Source of the DNA: Phytopseudomonas straminea
GTDB lineage: Bacteria > Pseudomonadota > Gammaproteobacteria > Pseudomonadales > Pseudomonadaceae
Direction of reading: 5' to 3'
Length of the DNA stretch: 64,000 bases
NCBI RefSeq assembly: GCF_900112645.1
Contig: NZ_FOMO01000002.1
Coordinates: 615,593-679,592 of the forward strand
The notes under the pieces are model-generated. The model was given only the letters and a program-made list of their open reading frames with translations. It was not told where the DNA came from and did no database searches. Each line of letters starts with the position of its first letter. The first letter of the stretch is position 1. This document shows positions 17,633-28,700 of this stretch, one piece after another. Position numbers and translations under genes: made by a program.

Positions 17633-19396
17633 TCAGATGGCAAGGCTGATGTTGAAGAAGGTCGAATCGCCGCGGGCGTCGTCATCCATGAAGCCCGGCG
17701 AGCTCAGCGGATGCGAATGCAGCAGGTCTAGGCTGAGCGGGCCGAGGTAAACGCCGATGCCGACCGAGACACTGCTCAGCTCACCCTCGGGCACGTCCGC
17801 CACACGGTTCCAGACCCGGCCGTAATCGGCGCCCAGATATGGCCGCAGGGTCAGCGTCTGGCTGCCGAGCAGGGCCACGGGCTTTATCCAGCTCAGGTCG
17901 TTGCGCAGGTAATGGCCGTGGTCGCCGCTGAGTGGCGTTTCGGCGAAGCCGCGTACGGTGAAGGGGCTGCCGATGGACATCTGCTCGGAGCCGTAGAGGG
18001 TGTCCAGCGCGTGCTGACCAGAGAAGGCGCTGTTCAACGACAGGTTCTCACCAGCGACCTGAAACGGCCGGTAGAAGCTCACGCCGTACTTCAACTTGGT
18101 GAACTGCGCGCGCGGCGCCCAGTCCGGCAGATTGTCGGCATCCTCGAGAGCATGGAACCAGGTCAGACCCCGTGCGACGCCGGCATCCAGGGTCAGGGCG
18201 CCGCCCAGCACCCGGGTGGTGAAGGACGAGTCGAGGTCGAGCACGGTCAGGCTGCGGCTGCTGACTTCCAGCAGGATGCCTTCCAGATAGTTCTCGTTCT
18301 TTTTCTTGGTCAGGCTGCCGGACAGCGTCCACATCGAGTCCTGCCCGCGCCAGGCGACATGATCCAGGCGAGCCGAGTAGTTCTTGGAATTGCCGTAGGT
18401 TTCCAGCTCGGCACCGCTGGGCGCGTCGAGGATGCTGGCGTACTCGGAGGTCGACGCACCGAGGCTCAAGGTGCTGTAGCCGAACGGCACCACATACGAC
18501 AGGTTGCTCAGGTAGGACGAATGACGCCCCGTGTCGTAGGGCTGCGAGCGCCGGTGGGTAAAGCTGACGAAATCGTTGAGACCGAACGGGTTGTCCAGCG
18601 CCAGGTTGGCGCCCAGTTGGTTCTGCCCGGTGGCCTTCTGGCCGTAATTGTCGTAGGTGGCGCCCAGGTGCAGGCGACGCGATGGCGCATTGCGAAAGGT
18701 CACCACGCTGTCGCCGGGCGCCTGACCGGGCGCGATGTCCATGGTGGCGCTGTTCGAGCGCAGGCGGTTGATCTGGTCCAGCGCCTGTTCGAGATCACGC
18801 AGGTCCAGAGGGCGATCGAGCATCCCAGGGGTCAGGTTGGGCAACCACAGCGAGCCCTGCCCACCATCCTCGACCACGATGCTTTTCAGGCGGCCCTCCT
18901 CCACCTGGATCAGCAGCGTGCCCTGGCTCAGATCCTGCGCCGGCAGATAGGCCCGTGCCGCCACGTAGCCCTTGTCGATGTAGGCATTGGTCAAGGCGCC
19001 GAGAATCCGCTCGATTTCCGCAACGCCCAGGCACTGCCCCTGATAGGGCGCCAGCAAGTCGTCCAACTGACCCTGGCGCAGCAGCGTGACACCGGAAACG
19101 CTGATGTTTTCAATCTGCCGACAGTTCGTCGACACCCGTTCGGATAACGGGCGCGGGGCCACTTGCAGACGTGTCGGTGGCACATCCGAGCGAATGTCCT
19201 CCTGGCGCTGGCGCTCGATCAACTCGCGCTGCTGGCTTTGCAATTGCTCGGCCTGGCGCGCCGCTGCCTCGATGTCACCGGGCGTCTGGGCATGGCTCAG
19301 GCCCGACGCGGCGCCCAACACGAGCATTACGACGGCATGGGAGAAGTGGCTGTGCGGGCGGCTCGCACGACGCTGCGCAGGGGCGGTTGAACGCAT
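17633..19396 (-). CDS. TpsB outer-membrane transporter (ShlB/FhaC family)
   Basis: This is a 587-residue partner of the downstream TpsA. A signal peptide ends at GLSHA-QT (about residue 36). A Gln-rich N-terminal helix (QAEQLQSQQRELIERQRQ) corresponds to the plug helix H1. Two POTRA domains follow (about 85-245; YIDKGYVAARAYLPAQDLS is in the first), then a 16-stranded Omp85-type barrel. The conserved VRGF of loop L6 is visible (FTVRGFAETPL, about residue 482). It translocates TpsA across the outer membrane after recognising its TPS domain. The upstream region carries a tandem TGTCAG element shared with the tolC promoter, pointing to common control with the type I system. Confidence 0.95.
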   Translation of the reverse strand: MRSTAPAQRRASRPHSHFSHAVVMLVLGAASGLSHAQTPGDIEAAARQAEQLQSQQRELIERQRQEDIRSDVPPTRLQVAPRPLSERVSTNCRQIENISVSGVTLLRQGQLDDLLAPYQGQCLGVAEIERILGALTNAYIDKGYVAARAYLPAQDLSQGTLLIQVEEGRLKSIVVEDGGQGSLWLPNLTPGMLDRPLDLRDLEQALDQINRLRSNSATMDIAPGQAPGDSVVTFRNAPSRRLHLGATYDNYGQKATGQNQLGANLALDNPFGLNDFVSFTHRRSQPYDTGRHSSYLSNLSYVVPFGYSTLSLGASTSEYASILDAPSGAELETYGNSKNYSARLDHVAWRGQDSMWTLSGSLTKKKNENYLEGILLEVSSRSLTVLDLDSSFTTRVLGGALTLDAGVARGLTWFHALEDADNLPDWAPRAQFTKLKYGVSFYRPFQVAGENLSLNSAFSGQHALDTLYGSEQMSIGSPFTVRGFAETPLSGDHGHYLRNDLSWIKPVALLGSQTLTLRPYLGADYGRVWNRVADVPEGELSSVSVGIGVYLGPLSLDLLHSHPLSSPGFMDDDARGDSTFFNISLAI

Positions 19397-19552
19397 AGTT
19401 GATCGCTCGATGGAAATGAGGGCAGAGGCTGGTCCGAGCCACGCAAGCGTGGCGGCTCACCGTCTTTTTCTGGCTATATCGGTGAGCGCGGCCCGGCGCC
19501 TTGGCAGGCACGCGGAGCCGCTACCGAATGATAGCCATATGACATCCCATCA

Positions 19553-19572
19553 AAACTGACAAAAGCTGACAT
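19553..19572 (-). promoter_or_regulatory. Tandem TGTCAG element upstream of tpsBA
   Basis: Read toward tpsB, the site is ATGTCAGCTTTTGTCAG: two TGTCAG half-sites spaced 10 bases apart, about 157 bases upstream of the tpsB start. The 20-base stretch is identical to the one at 39873-39892 before the TolC gene, in the same orientation relative to transcription. Directly repeated half-sites one helical turn apart are the usual target form of OmpR-family regulators, two of which are encoded at 40.0-41.4 kb. Confidence 0.65.
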
Positions 19573-19588
19573 CGGACGAAGCCGCCCC

Positions 19589-19614
19589 GCCCTGCGACGC
19601 GATGCGTTCAGGGC
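19589..19614. terminator. Hairpin after the HlyD-type gene
   Basis: GCCCTG (19589-19594) and CAGGGC (19609-19614) enclose a second small stem (ACGC/GCGT). It lies 23 bases beyond the adaptor gene stop. No T-run follows, so it is only a possible end or processing site of the secretion operon transcript. Confidence 0.4.
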
Positions 19615-19636
19615 AAGGCAGACGATGGCAGAAGGT

Positions 19637-21049
19637 TCAAGGCTCGCTGAAGGAGCGATGCATGCCATCGGTGAGGGGGCCGGCAACGTAGTCGAACAGC
19701 GAACGCTCACCGGTGAGGATCGCGACGCTCACCGGTACCCCGGGTAGCAGTGGATAGCGCGTGCCGGCATGCTCGAAGGCGTCCTGCGCAGGGCGGATAC
19801 GCACGCGGAAGTACGGTACGCGCTGCTCGTCGAGCACCGAGTCCGGGCTGATGTCGATCACTTCGCCGTCGATCGGCTGGAAGCCGCGGGCAATCGACGA
19901 TACCAGCTGGATACGGGCGGGCTGCCCCGGGGTGACCATGCCGATGTCGCCGACCGGCAGGCGCGTCTCGATCATCAACGGCTCGTCCGCCGGGACCAGG
20001 GTCATCAGCGTGCCACCGGGCTGGATGACACCGCCCTCGGTGACCACCTGCAGGGTCATCACCACGCCTTCGATGGGCGAACGCACCACCTGACGCTCGC
20101 GGCTGTCGGAAAACTTGGTCAGGCGCTCCTGCAGTTCGGTGATCTGCCGGCGCACCTCGGCGAGCTCCTTCTGCAACTCCTCGTTGCCACCCGAATCCAG
20201 GCTGGTGAGGGCGGCCTGCTCCTGCTTCAGACCGGCGTATACGCGGCCCAGGGAGGCCTCGGTTTCCTGCAGGGTGCCACGCAACTGCTGTTCGTCCTTG
20301 AGCAGTTCCAGGTGTTCGTAGCGATTGGCCAGGCCCTCGGTCATCAGCTTCTGGCTGATGGCGATCTGTTCGCGCAGCAACGTGAGCTTGGAGCTGACAT
20401 GACCGATGCGCGCCTTGAGCTCCTTTTCCTCGGCACGGCGCTGCTGGATTTTCTGCTGCTGCTCCTCGGAACGGCTGTCCAGGCGGCTCTTCTGGGCGAT
20501 AAACAGATCCCGGTTGACCTTGACCTGTTCGGGAAAGTCACGGGCCAACTCCTCCGGCACCGTCATATCGGCGGCACCCGCCAACTGCGCTTCCAGGCGC
20601 AAGGCGCGGATACGCAACGCGGCCAGCAGTGCCTCGGTCTCGCGACCTTCGGACAGCATGGCGACGCGCTCGATTTCTGCCAGTGGCTCGCCGGCGGCAA
20701 CGCGCTGCCCTTCGCGCACCAGAATGCGCCGCACGATGCCGCCTTCCAGGTGCTGCACCAGCTTGGTCTGCCCCAGCGACGTCACTTCACCGGTCGAGTG
20801 GCTGGCGATGTCCAGCGGGAAGAACAGTGACCACAGCAGCATGGCGCCGAGCATCAGCGCCAACAGGCGAATGGTCAGGCGGCTGCCCAGCAGTTCGTCA
20901 CCGGGCAGCGCCGGGTCGGTCTTGCCGGGCAGGAAGAAGCCGGCGAAACGGCTCAACAGCGGGTGGTTCTCGAAGGTGCCGAGGACCCGGTCACCCAGGC
21001 GCCCCAGACGGCTCGGAGCGTCATTGATCGACATATCGTGCTCAGCCAT
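19637..21049 (-). CDS. Type I secretion periplasmic adaptor (HlyD family)
   Basis: This is a 470-residue membrane fusion protein linking the inner-membrane ABC exporter to the TolC-type channel. The start chosen is the ATG at 21049, which overlaps the ABC gene stop by 8 bases and has GGGAGG upstream. One TM segment lies at about residues 58-78 (LALMLGAMLLWSLFFPLDI). A biotinyl-lipoyl-like half motif follows (GEVTSLGQTKLVQHLEGGIVRRI is typical of the LapC/HlyD type). Long charged coiled coils span about 140-320. The beta-barrel region holds APADEPLMIETRLPVGDIGM-like sequence and ends at about residue 455. It is probably translationally coupled to the exporter gene and dedicated to the giant RTX adhesin. 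Confidence 0.93.
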   Translation of the reverse strand: MAEHDMSINDAPSRLGRLGDRVLGTFENHPLLSRFAGFFLPGKTDPALPGDELLGSRLTIRLLALMLGAMLLWSLFFPLDIASHSTGEVTSLGQTKLVQHLEGGIVRRILVREGQRVAAGEPLAEIERVAMLSEGRETEALLAALRIRALRLEAQLAGAADMTVPEELARDFPEQVKVNRDLFIAQKSRLDSRSEEQQQKIQQRRAEEKELKARIGHVSSKLTLLREQIAISQKLMTEGLANRYEHLELLKDEQQLRGTLQETEASLGRVYAGLKQEQAALTSLDSGGNEELQKELAEVRRQITELQERLTKFSDSRERQVVRSPIEGVVMTLQVVTEGGVIQPGGTLMTLVPADEPLMIETRLPVGDIGMVTPGQPARIQLVSSIARGFQPIDGEVIDISPDSVLDEQRVPYFRVRIRPAQDAFEHAGTRYPLLPGVPVSVAILTGERSLFDYVAGPLTDGMHRSFSEP

Positions 21050-22730
21050 GGTCGGCGCCTCCCTGAGCAGGCTCGCGCGGCCCGTCACGCAACACGCGTG
21101 GTACCGGTTTGTGATTGAGGTCGATTACCGTATCAGCAGCGCCGAGGATGAAGCCTTCGTTGCTCATCACCACCAGCGTACGGCCTTCGCGTACCAGGCG
21201 GCTGAGCAAGGCGGCGATGGCCTTGCAGCCCTCGGCATCGACACCCTCGGTAGGGTCGTCCAGCACCACCAGTTGGCCACCGCCGATGACGGCACGCGCC
21301 AGCGCCAGGCGCCGGCGAATCCCCAGGGGAATGCTGCCACCGCCGTTGCGCACGGTCAGCCCCAGGCCTTCGGCCCCTCCCTCGACGAAGGCGCCCACCG
21401 CCAATTCACGACACACCTCCAAAACCCGCGCATCGGTCGTTTCCGGCGCCAGCACGCAGAGGTTCTCGCGCAGGGTGCCGTCGAAGAACTGCGGCTCCTG
21501 CGGCAGGTAGGCGACCTGCCGGCGCCACCATTGCGGGTCGGCCTGGCGCAAGTCCATGCCATCGACCAGCAGGTGCCCGCGACTGGGCTCCAGCAGGCCG
21601 ACCAGCAGGCGCGACAAGGTGGTCTTGCCACTGCCGTTGGCGCCGGTGAAGGCCAGCACCTTTCCAGCCTCCAGCTGGTAATCGAAATGTTCCAGTACCG
21701 GCACGGCCTGCTTGGGGTAACCAAAGGCCAGGTCTTCGAAACGCAGGCTGCCGCGGGTCTGCCCCAGGCGCACGCCTTCGCCGCGCTCGCGAGGGATAGC
21801 GCACAGCTGGCGAGCCAGCTCCAGCGCACGCTGACCACGGCCGATCTGCTCACCCAGACCGAGGGCACGGGTCAGGGCCGCCAGGGCCCGGCTGGCGAGG
21901 ATGTTGCAGCCGATCAACGAACCGATGTCGAGGTTACCGGCCAGCACTTCGCGGGCGCCCAGGCCCATGATCACCATGCTGAGAATCAGCGTGCCGGCGT
22001 AGCTGGCGTTCTGCATGGTGTTCTGCAGGCGATTGAGCTGGGCACGCTGTTCGGCCTGCTCGTCGGCGCAGGCCCGCCACTTTTCCTTCAACACATCGGC
22101 GGCGGAAAACGCCCGCACCATTTCCCCACCGGCGGTGAGGTTGTGCTGGTAGCCGGCCATCTGCATGGCGATGCGACTCTGCGCCTCCATGGGCTCACGC
22201 AGGCGGCGCTGGGCCAACAACGACACCAGCGTCACACCGGCCATCACCAGCAGGGCCATAGAGGCCAGGAACGGGCTGAGCATGCCCAGCACCACGACGA
22301 ATACGAAGGCGAACGGCGTGTCCAGCAAGGTCACCAGGTTGGGCGCGCCGAAGCACTGCTGCACGGTGCTCTGCCCGGAAAGGATTTCCCGCCGTGCGGT
22401 ATGCGGCAGTTGCTCGACCAGGGCGTACTGGCCCCGCACGGCACCTTCGAACAGCGTCTCGCCCAGTTCGGTATCCGCCCGCGCGCACAGCCACTGGGCC
22501 AGGCGCAGGCGCGCGTTGCGCAGCAAGACCTCGAAGCCCACCGCCATGACGGCGCCGATGGTCAGGGTCACCAGGGTCGCATCCACACCCAGCGCTAGGT
22601 AGCGGTTGAGCACATGGATGCTGTACAGCGAGCTGGCCAGGCCAAGCAGGTTGATCAACAGCGAGGAAAGCCACAGCTCCAGGCGTAGCCTGGGTTGCAG
22701 GGCGATGCGGCGGAGAAACTCGTTCATCAT
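21042..22730 (-). CDS. Type I secretion ABC exporter with degenerate ATPase motifs
   Basis: This is a 562-residue fused permease-ATPase. Six hydrophobic segments occupy about residues 18-290, and the nucleotide-binding domain about 335-545. No C39-like domain precedes the membrane part. Walker A is intact (TGANGSGKTT, Lys369) and the Q-loop reads LPQEPQFFDGTLREN. The other catalytic motifs deviate: the LSGGQ signature is IPLGI (467-471), the Walker B Glu is Asp (LDDPT, Asp492), and the switch His is Asn (VMSNEG, Asn524). ABC exporters of this kind act as homodimers and no second ATPase subunit is encoded nearby, so activity would be unusual or low. Gene order between the giant adhesin and the HlyD adaptor still makes it the likely exporter of that adhesin. 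Confidence 0.88.
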   Translation of the reverse strand: MMNEFLRRIALQPRLRLELWLSSLLINLLGLASSLYSIHVLNRYLALGVDATLVTLTIGAVMAVGFEVLLRNARLRLAQWLCARADTELGETLFEGAVRGQYALVEQLPHTARREILSGQSTVQQCFGAPNLVTLLDTPFAFVFVVVLGMLSPFLASMALLVMAGVTLVSLLAQRRLREPMEAQSRIAMQMAGYQHNLTAGGEMVRAFSAADVLKEKWRACADEQAEQRAQLNRLQNTMQNASYAGTLILSMVIMGLGAREVLAGNLDIGSLIGCNILASRALAALTRALGLGEQIGRGQRALELARQLCAIPRERGEGVRLGQTRGSLRFEDLAFGYPKQAVPVLEHFDYQLEAGKVLAFTGANGSGKTTLSRLLVGLLEPSRGHLLVDGMDLRQADPQWWRRQVAYLPQEPQFFDGTLRENLCVLAPETTDARVLEVCRELAVGAFVEGGAEGLGLTVRNGGGSIPLGIRRRLALARAVIGGGQLVVLDDPTEGVDAEGCKAIAALLSRLVREGRTLVVMSNEGFILGAADTVIDLNHKPVPRVLRDGPREPAQGGADHG

Positions 22731-22740
22731 GACACTCGGG

Positions 22741-22771
22741 AAAAAGCTCCCTGCGCGCGACCGCGCAGGGA
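22741..22771 (-). terminator. Terminator/attenuator between the giant adhesin and exporter genes
   Basis: TCCCTGCGCG (22748-22757) and CGCGCAGGGA (22762-22771) form a perfect 10-base stem. On the minus strand it is followed by GCTTTTT. It lies immediately after the adhesin stop codon and before the exporter start at 22730. It should reduce transcription into the ABC and HlyD genes relative to the adhesin, as the hlyA-hlyB attenuator does in E. coli. Confidence 0.75.
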
Positions 22772-22777
22772 AAGGGG

Positions 22778-25700
22778 TTACACCGTGTAGGGCTGGATGA
22801 TGTCCTGCGGCAGGCTGTGCGCGTCCGGCTGGTTGGCCAGCTCGGCGAGCGCCACCAGGCCGCTGCCATCGCTACCGCTGGCGGTATCGGCATCGTAGTA
22901 CAGCCGCGTGACATCACCATTGGAGATCAGGAAGAAGGCAGCACCATTGTGTTGCCCATTACCGCTGATCGCCGCTTCGAGCTCGTCCAGATGGCCATTG
23001 CTGCCGGTACCGAACTGGAACTGCCCAGGCGCGAAGCTGACGCGATAGACGTCGGCGTTGCCTTGCCCGGCCAGCTGCGCCAGGGTGTCCATGATGTCCC
23101 CCGTGAAGGATTGCGACACCGAGGTCAGGCTGTTCAGGCCACCGAATGCAGTGGGGTCGAAGGTCAGGTGGTCGACCCCGGCCTGGAAGTCGAGGATCGC
23201 GTCCATGCCATCGGCTGGCGAGCTGTAGTGGAAGCGATCCGCCCCCGCCCCGCCGCTCAGCACGTCGGCCCCTGCGCCACCGACCAGTAGATCGTCGCCA
23301 TCGCCGCCGTTGAGTACATCGCTGCCGGCACCGCCGAACAGCCGGTCGTTGCCACCCAGGCCGGACAGGTTATCGGCACCCGCCGTCCCGGTGAGCAGGT
23401 CGTCGCCGGCCCCGGCCTGGTCGTTGTTGCGCAGCACCACGTCCTTGCTGATCAGCACATACGGGCTGTTGGCCGTGGCGCGCAGCACGATGGACATCAG
23501 CTCGTCGGCCTCCACGGCACGGTCGCCGCTGACCTGGAAGCTGAAGCTGGCCGTGGTACTGCCGGCGGCGAAGGTGACGCTGCCGGCTGGCAGGGAGCCA
23601 CCGAAGTCATCGGCGTCCACGCCCTGCCCCGCACCCGGGGTGACGCTCCAGTAGAAAGTTTCGGCGCTGCCCGTGGGGTTGCGCGTCAGCTGGTAGGTGA
23701 CCGTCTGCAGGCCACTGTCGCCTTCCACCAGGCTGTCCGGGCCGGTGATGGCCAGGCCCAGGTCGTCGTCGCGGATGGTGCCGCCCAGCGTGGTAGCGCC
23801 GCCTGCGATGGCCGGGTGGGTGAAGGTCAGGTTGAACGACTCGTCGCCCTCGCGCAGCGAATCACCGCGGATCGGCAGGTTGAAAATCATCTCCGACACA
23901 CCGGCTGCCAGGGTGATGGTGCCGGTCAGCGGGATGGTGAAATCGTTGGCGTCCACCGCCCCGACGATGCTGTAACCGATGGTCAGTGCCGCACCATCGG
24001 GCCCGGCGCGCAGAATGCGATAGGTCAGCGGCGTGGTGGTACCCGGAGCGCCTTCCAGACGACTGTTGTCCAGCGCCAGCACGGTCACGGCGACGTCGTC
24101 GCTCTGGATGGTCGCCCGCGCGCTGCCCTGCAGCGGGTTGACGCTGCTGCCGCCGCCACTGCTGGACAGCTGTACGGTGAACTGCTCGTCGGATTCGCCC
24201 AGGTCGTCGCCGTTGACGGCGATCTCCAGCACCTTGCTGGTCTCGCCAGCGGCGAACTGCAGGGTTCCCGTGGGCAACACGCCACCGACGAAGTCGCTGC
24301 CGTCCGCCGGAGCGGCACCACTGCCGGCCACCGACCAGTCGATGCTGGCGCTCGAGGCGGTATCGCCACTGCGGGTCACGGTGAAGCGGAACACCGTGGT
24401 GGCACCACCGTTGCCTTCGGCCAACACGCTGTCCACCACACGGATGGCGAACTGGTTGTCATCGTTGACGATGGTGCCAGTGGCACGGTCGTTGATCAGG
24501 TCGATACCCTGCGGGTCGCTGAGCACCACCTCGAAGCCCTGATCCGGGCCGAGTACGTCGTCGCCACGCACGCGAATGACGATGTCCTTGTGCGTTTCGC
24601 CATCGGCGAATACCAGCGAGCCGGACGGCAGTACACCGCCGTCGAAACTGCCGGCGTTGGCCGGGTAGGTGCCGTTGCCGCGCAGCGACCAGTCGACGCT
24701 GACACTGCCGGCGCTGTCACCGACGCGCTCCACACGGTAGACGAATTCGGTGATGTCACCGGTATCTCCCTCGCGCTGGCGGTCGCTACCCAGGGCGGCG
24801 ATGCTCAGGCCACGGTCATCGTTGAGGATGGTGACGCTCGCCTCGCCGGTGAGGATGGTCGCGCCTTCGGCGTCACTGAGCACCACGGAGAAGGTCTCGT
24901 TCTGCTCGCCGAGGGTGTCGGCATCCACCCACACGGTGATGGTCTTGCTGGTTTCACCCACCCCGAAGGCGACTACACCACTGACGTAGATACCGCCGAA
25001 GTCTTCGGCGTTGGCCGGGTTGGCGCCTGACGGCAGCACCTCCCAGAGCACGCTGGCCGGGCCGGACAGGTCGCCACCGCGGGTCACGGTGAAGGTCACC
25101 GGGGTCTGCAGCCCGTCGCTGCCCTCCACCACCGTGGCGGCGTCGGCGCTGATCCACAGCACGGGGTCGTCGTTGAGCACCACGGCGCTGACCGGGCCGG
25201 TGGTGATGGTGGAGCCGTAGCTGGGGTTTTCCAGCTGCACGGCGAAGCTCTCGTCTTCCTCGCCCAGTTCGTCGCCGCGCACGGCGACGGTGAAGGTCTT
25301 GCTGGTCTCGCCGTCGGCGAACTGCACGGTGCCGGTAAGCGCGGCGAACTCGGCGTCGCTCAGCGGATGCGCGCCGATGCCGGCCGCACGCCAGTCGACG
25401 CTGGCGGTGCCCACGGCACTGCCGGTACGGTCGATACGGAAGGTGAACAGGGTCAGGCCGCTGTCGCCTTCGACCAACTCGCGGGTCACCACGCTCAGGG
25501 CCAGGCTGTCGTCGTCGTTGACGAGTGTACCGACCTGATCGTTGCCGACAATGTCGGTGTTGCCGGTCGGGTTGGACAGGTGCAGGGTGAACGACTCGTC
25601 GCCTTCGTCGAAACCGTCGCCGAGCACATGGATGTAGATGTCCTTGTGGGTTTCACCGGCGGCAAACACTACGGAGCCGGACGGCAGCACGCCACCCGGG

Positions 25701-28700
25701 AAGTCGGCTGCGTTGGCCGAGCCGGCTTGCACCTGCCAATCGACCGAAGTCTGACCGCTGGTATCGCCACTGCGGGTCACGGTGAAGTGCAGGCGCCCCG
25801 GCGTGCCGTTATCGCCTTCGTGAACCTGCGCGACGACACTGGCCAGGGTCAGGTCGATGTCGTCGTTGCGGATCACCCCAGCGGCACTGCCGGCACCTGC
25901 ATCGATGGTGCTGCCAGGGCCTGGCTGATACAGCTCCACACTGAAGTGCTCGTCGATTTCGACGTCGCGGTCGCTGCGTACCGGGATGGTCAGCACCATC
26001 TCGCTCTGCCCGTCGGCGAAGGTCAGCGTGCCGCTGGTGGCGAAGAAATCACTGACATCGGTATCGCCATGGTTGATGCGCCAGTTGACCGTAGACGTAC
26101 CTTCGGTACTACCGGTACGGGTCACGGTAAAGGTCAGCGAGGTGCCCTCGGCGGCATCGGCAGCGCGCGGGGCGATGGCGAACACGTCGTCATCGTTGCG
26201 GATCACCGCGTCCACCTGCTGATTGGCGAAGCTGTGGCTGAGGCTGTCGCTCGGTGCCTGCAAGCTGACGGTGAAGCCTTCGTCCGGCTCCAACTGATTG
26301 TCACCGGCGACCCAGACGGTAATGGTCTGGCTCATCTGGCCTTCGGCGAAGGTCAGCTCACCGAACGGCAACTGGCCGCCGAAGAAATCGTCCGCTGAAG
26401 CCGGATTGGCACCGCTGCCAGCCACGCTCCAGGCCAGGGTCGTGGCCAGGCCGCTGCCAGTACGGGTAACCAGGAACTGGTAGCCCGTGGCGCCACTGTC
26501 GCCCTCGACCGGCGTGGCGGCCACGCCGATATTCCAGTGCACGTCATCGCTGACGATGGTACCGGTGGCACTGCCGACCTTGATGTCGGAGCCAGCCGAT
26601 GCATTGCCGAGCACCACCTGGAAGGTTTCGTCCGGCTCGACCGCGCGATCACCGATGACGGTGATGCTGATGGTCTGGCTGCCGGCCTCGCCCGAAGCGA
26701 AGTTCAACGTGCCGCTGGGCAGCACGCCACCAAGGAAGTCGGCAGCGTCGGCCAGCCCCTGCAGGCTCCAGTCCACGCTGGTGGCCAGGTCGAGGTTGCC
26801 ACTGCGGCTGACAGTGAAGGTGTAGACGGTCTGCAGGCCATCATGGCCCTCGACGTGACGCGCATCGGTGGCCACCAGGGTCAGCGACACGTCGTCGTTA
26901 ACGATAGTGGCATCGGCCGTGGCCTGGGTGAACACCACGCCATCGGTGCTGTTCAGGCTCAGGCGGAAGTCCTCGTTGGCCTCGCCGCTGTAGTCGCCGC
27001 GCACCGGCACACGGATGGTCAGCTGCTCCTGGCCGGCGGTGAAGGTCACGCTGCCGCTGGTCTGCAGGAAGTCATCCGCCGAGGCCGGATTGGCGCCAAT
27101 GCCGGCCACGCTCCAGTTGATGGTCTCGGTGCCCGACAGCTTGCCGCTGCGGGTGAGCACGAAGTCGAACCAGGTGGTCTGTCCGTCATTGCCTTCGGCC
27201 TGGGCGGCCGGTGCGGCGACGTCGATCACCACGTCGTCGGCGCGGATCAGGCCGTCGGCGCTAGCCTGGCTGATCACCAGGCCGCTGGACGGGTTGCTCA
27301 GCACCACGCTGAAACCTTCGTCGTACTCGGCCAGCACATCGCCGCGCACGTTGATGGTCAGGGTGACGCTGGCTTGCCCCGCCGGCAGCACCAGCGAGCC
27401 GGACGGCAGCACGCCCAGGGCGAAGTCGCTGCCGTCCGCCGGGTGCGCGCCACTGCCGATCACGGCCCAGTCGACGGTTTTCGGCTGGTCCAGCGAGCCG
27501 CTGCGGGTGATGGTGAAGGTGAACGCGGTGGTGCCGCTGTTGCCCTCGGCCTTGCTGGCGTCGGTGGCGGTGATGCTGATGCTGGCATCGTCATTGACGA
27601 TGGTGCTGCTGGCGCTGCCAGTCTGGATCTGCGCACCGACCGGGTTGCCCAGCACGATCTGGAAGGCTTCGTCGCCCTCCACCAGGGTATCGCCGTTGAC
27701 CAGCACGGTGATGGTCTTGCTCGACTCGCCATCGGCGAACGTCAGGCTGCCGCTCGGCAGGCCGCTGTTGTCGCCCAACTGATCGGCCGTGGCGAAATCG
27801 GCCACGCCAGCCAGAGCCGAACCCAGGCGCCAGTTGACGCTGGCACTGCCGCTGGTGTCGCCGCTGCGCTGCACGGTAAAGGTGAACGCCGTGGTGCCGC
27901 TATGCCCTTCGGCCAGTTCGGTCTGCCCAGCCACGATGTTGAAGGCCGCATCATCGTTGAGGATGGTGCCCTCGGCCGTGGCCTGGGTGATGGTATCGCC
28001 TGTGGTGCCCGAACCCAGAGTGATCTGCACGCTGTAGGTTTCGTCAGCCTCGGCCACGGCGTCCTGGTTGGACTGCACGCTGATGGTCTTGGTCAGTTCG
28101 CCCGGCGCAAAGGTCACCGAGCCCGACAGCGGCCCGCTGAGGTCGGCGTTGTTGGCCGTGCCGTTGAACAGCACCTGCCAGTTGATGGTCTGGCTCTGCT
28201 CGGTGCTGTGGCTGCGGGTGATGACGAAGGTCTGCGCCTGGCCTTCGCTACTGGCACCCTGCAACGGTGCGATGGAGAAGCTCGCGTCATCGTTGCGGAT
28301 GGTGCCGTTGGCGGTGGTGCGGATCGGGTCGCTGATATCGCTGCTCAAGTTGCTCAGGGCAATGCGGAAGTTCTCCACCTGCTCCGGCGTGACATCGCCG
28401 ACCACGGTCACGGTGATCTGCGCCGTGGTCTGGTTGGCGGCGAAGTTCACCACGCCGCTGGTGGCGCCGCTGAAGTCAGCGGCGCTGGTGGTGTCGTGTA
28501 GCAGCGACCAGTTCATGCTGGAGGTGCCGCTGATGACGCCCGAACGGGTGACGGTGAAGGTCAGGGTCTGGTTGGCATCGGTTTCGGTGATCGAGGCATC
28601 GGCGATGCTAATGCCGGTGTCATCGTTGACGATGGTCAAGTCTGGGCTGTTCTGGCCACTGACTGGTCGGTTGGCGATGCCGGCGCTGTTGAGCGTCTCC

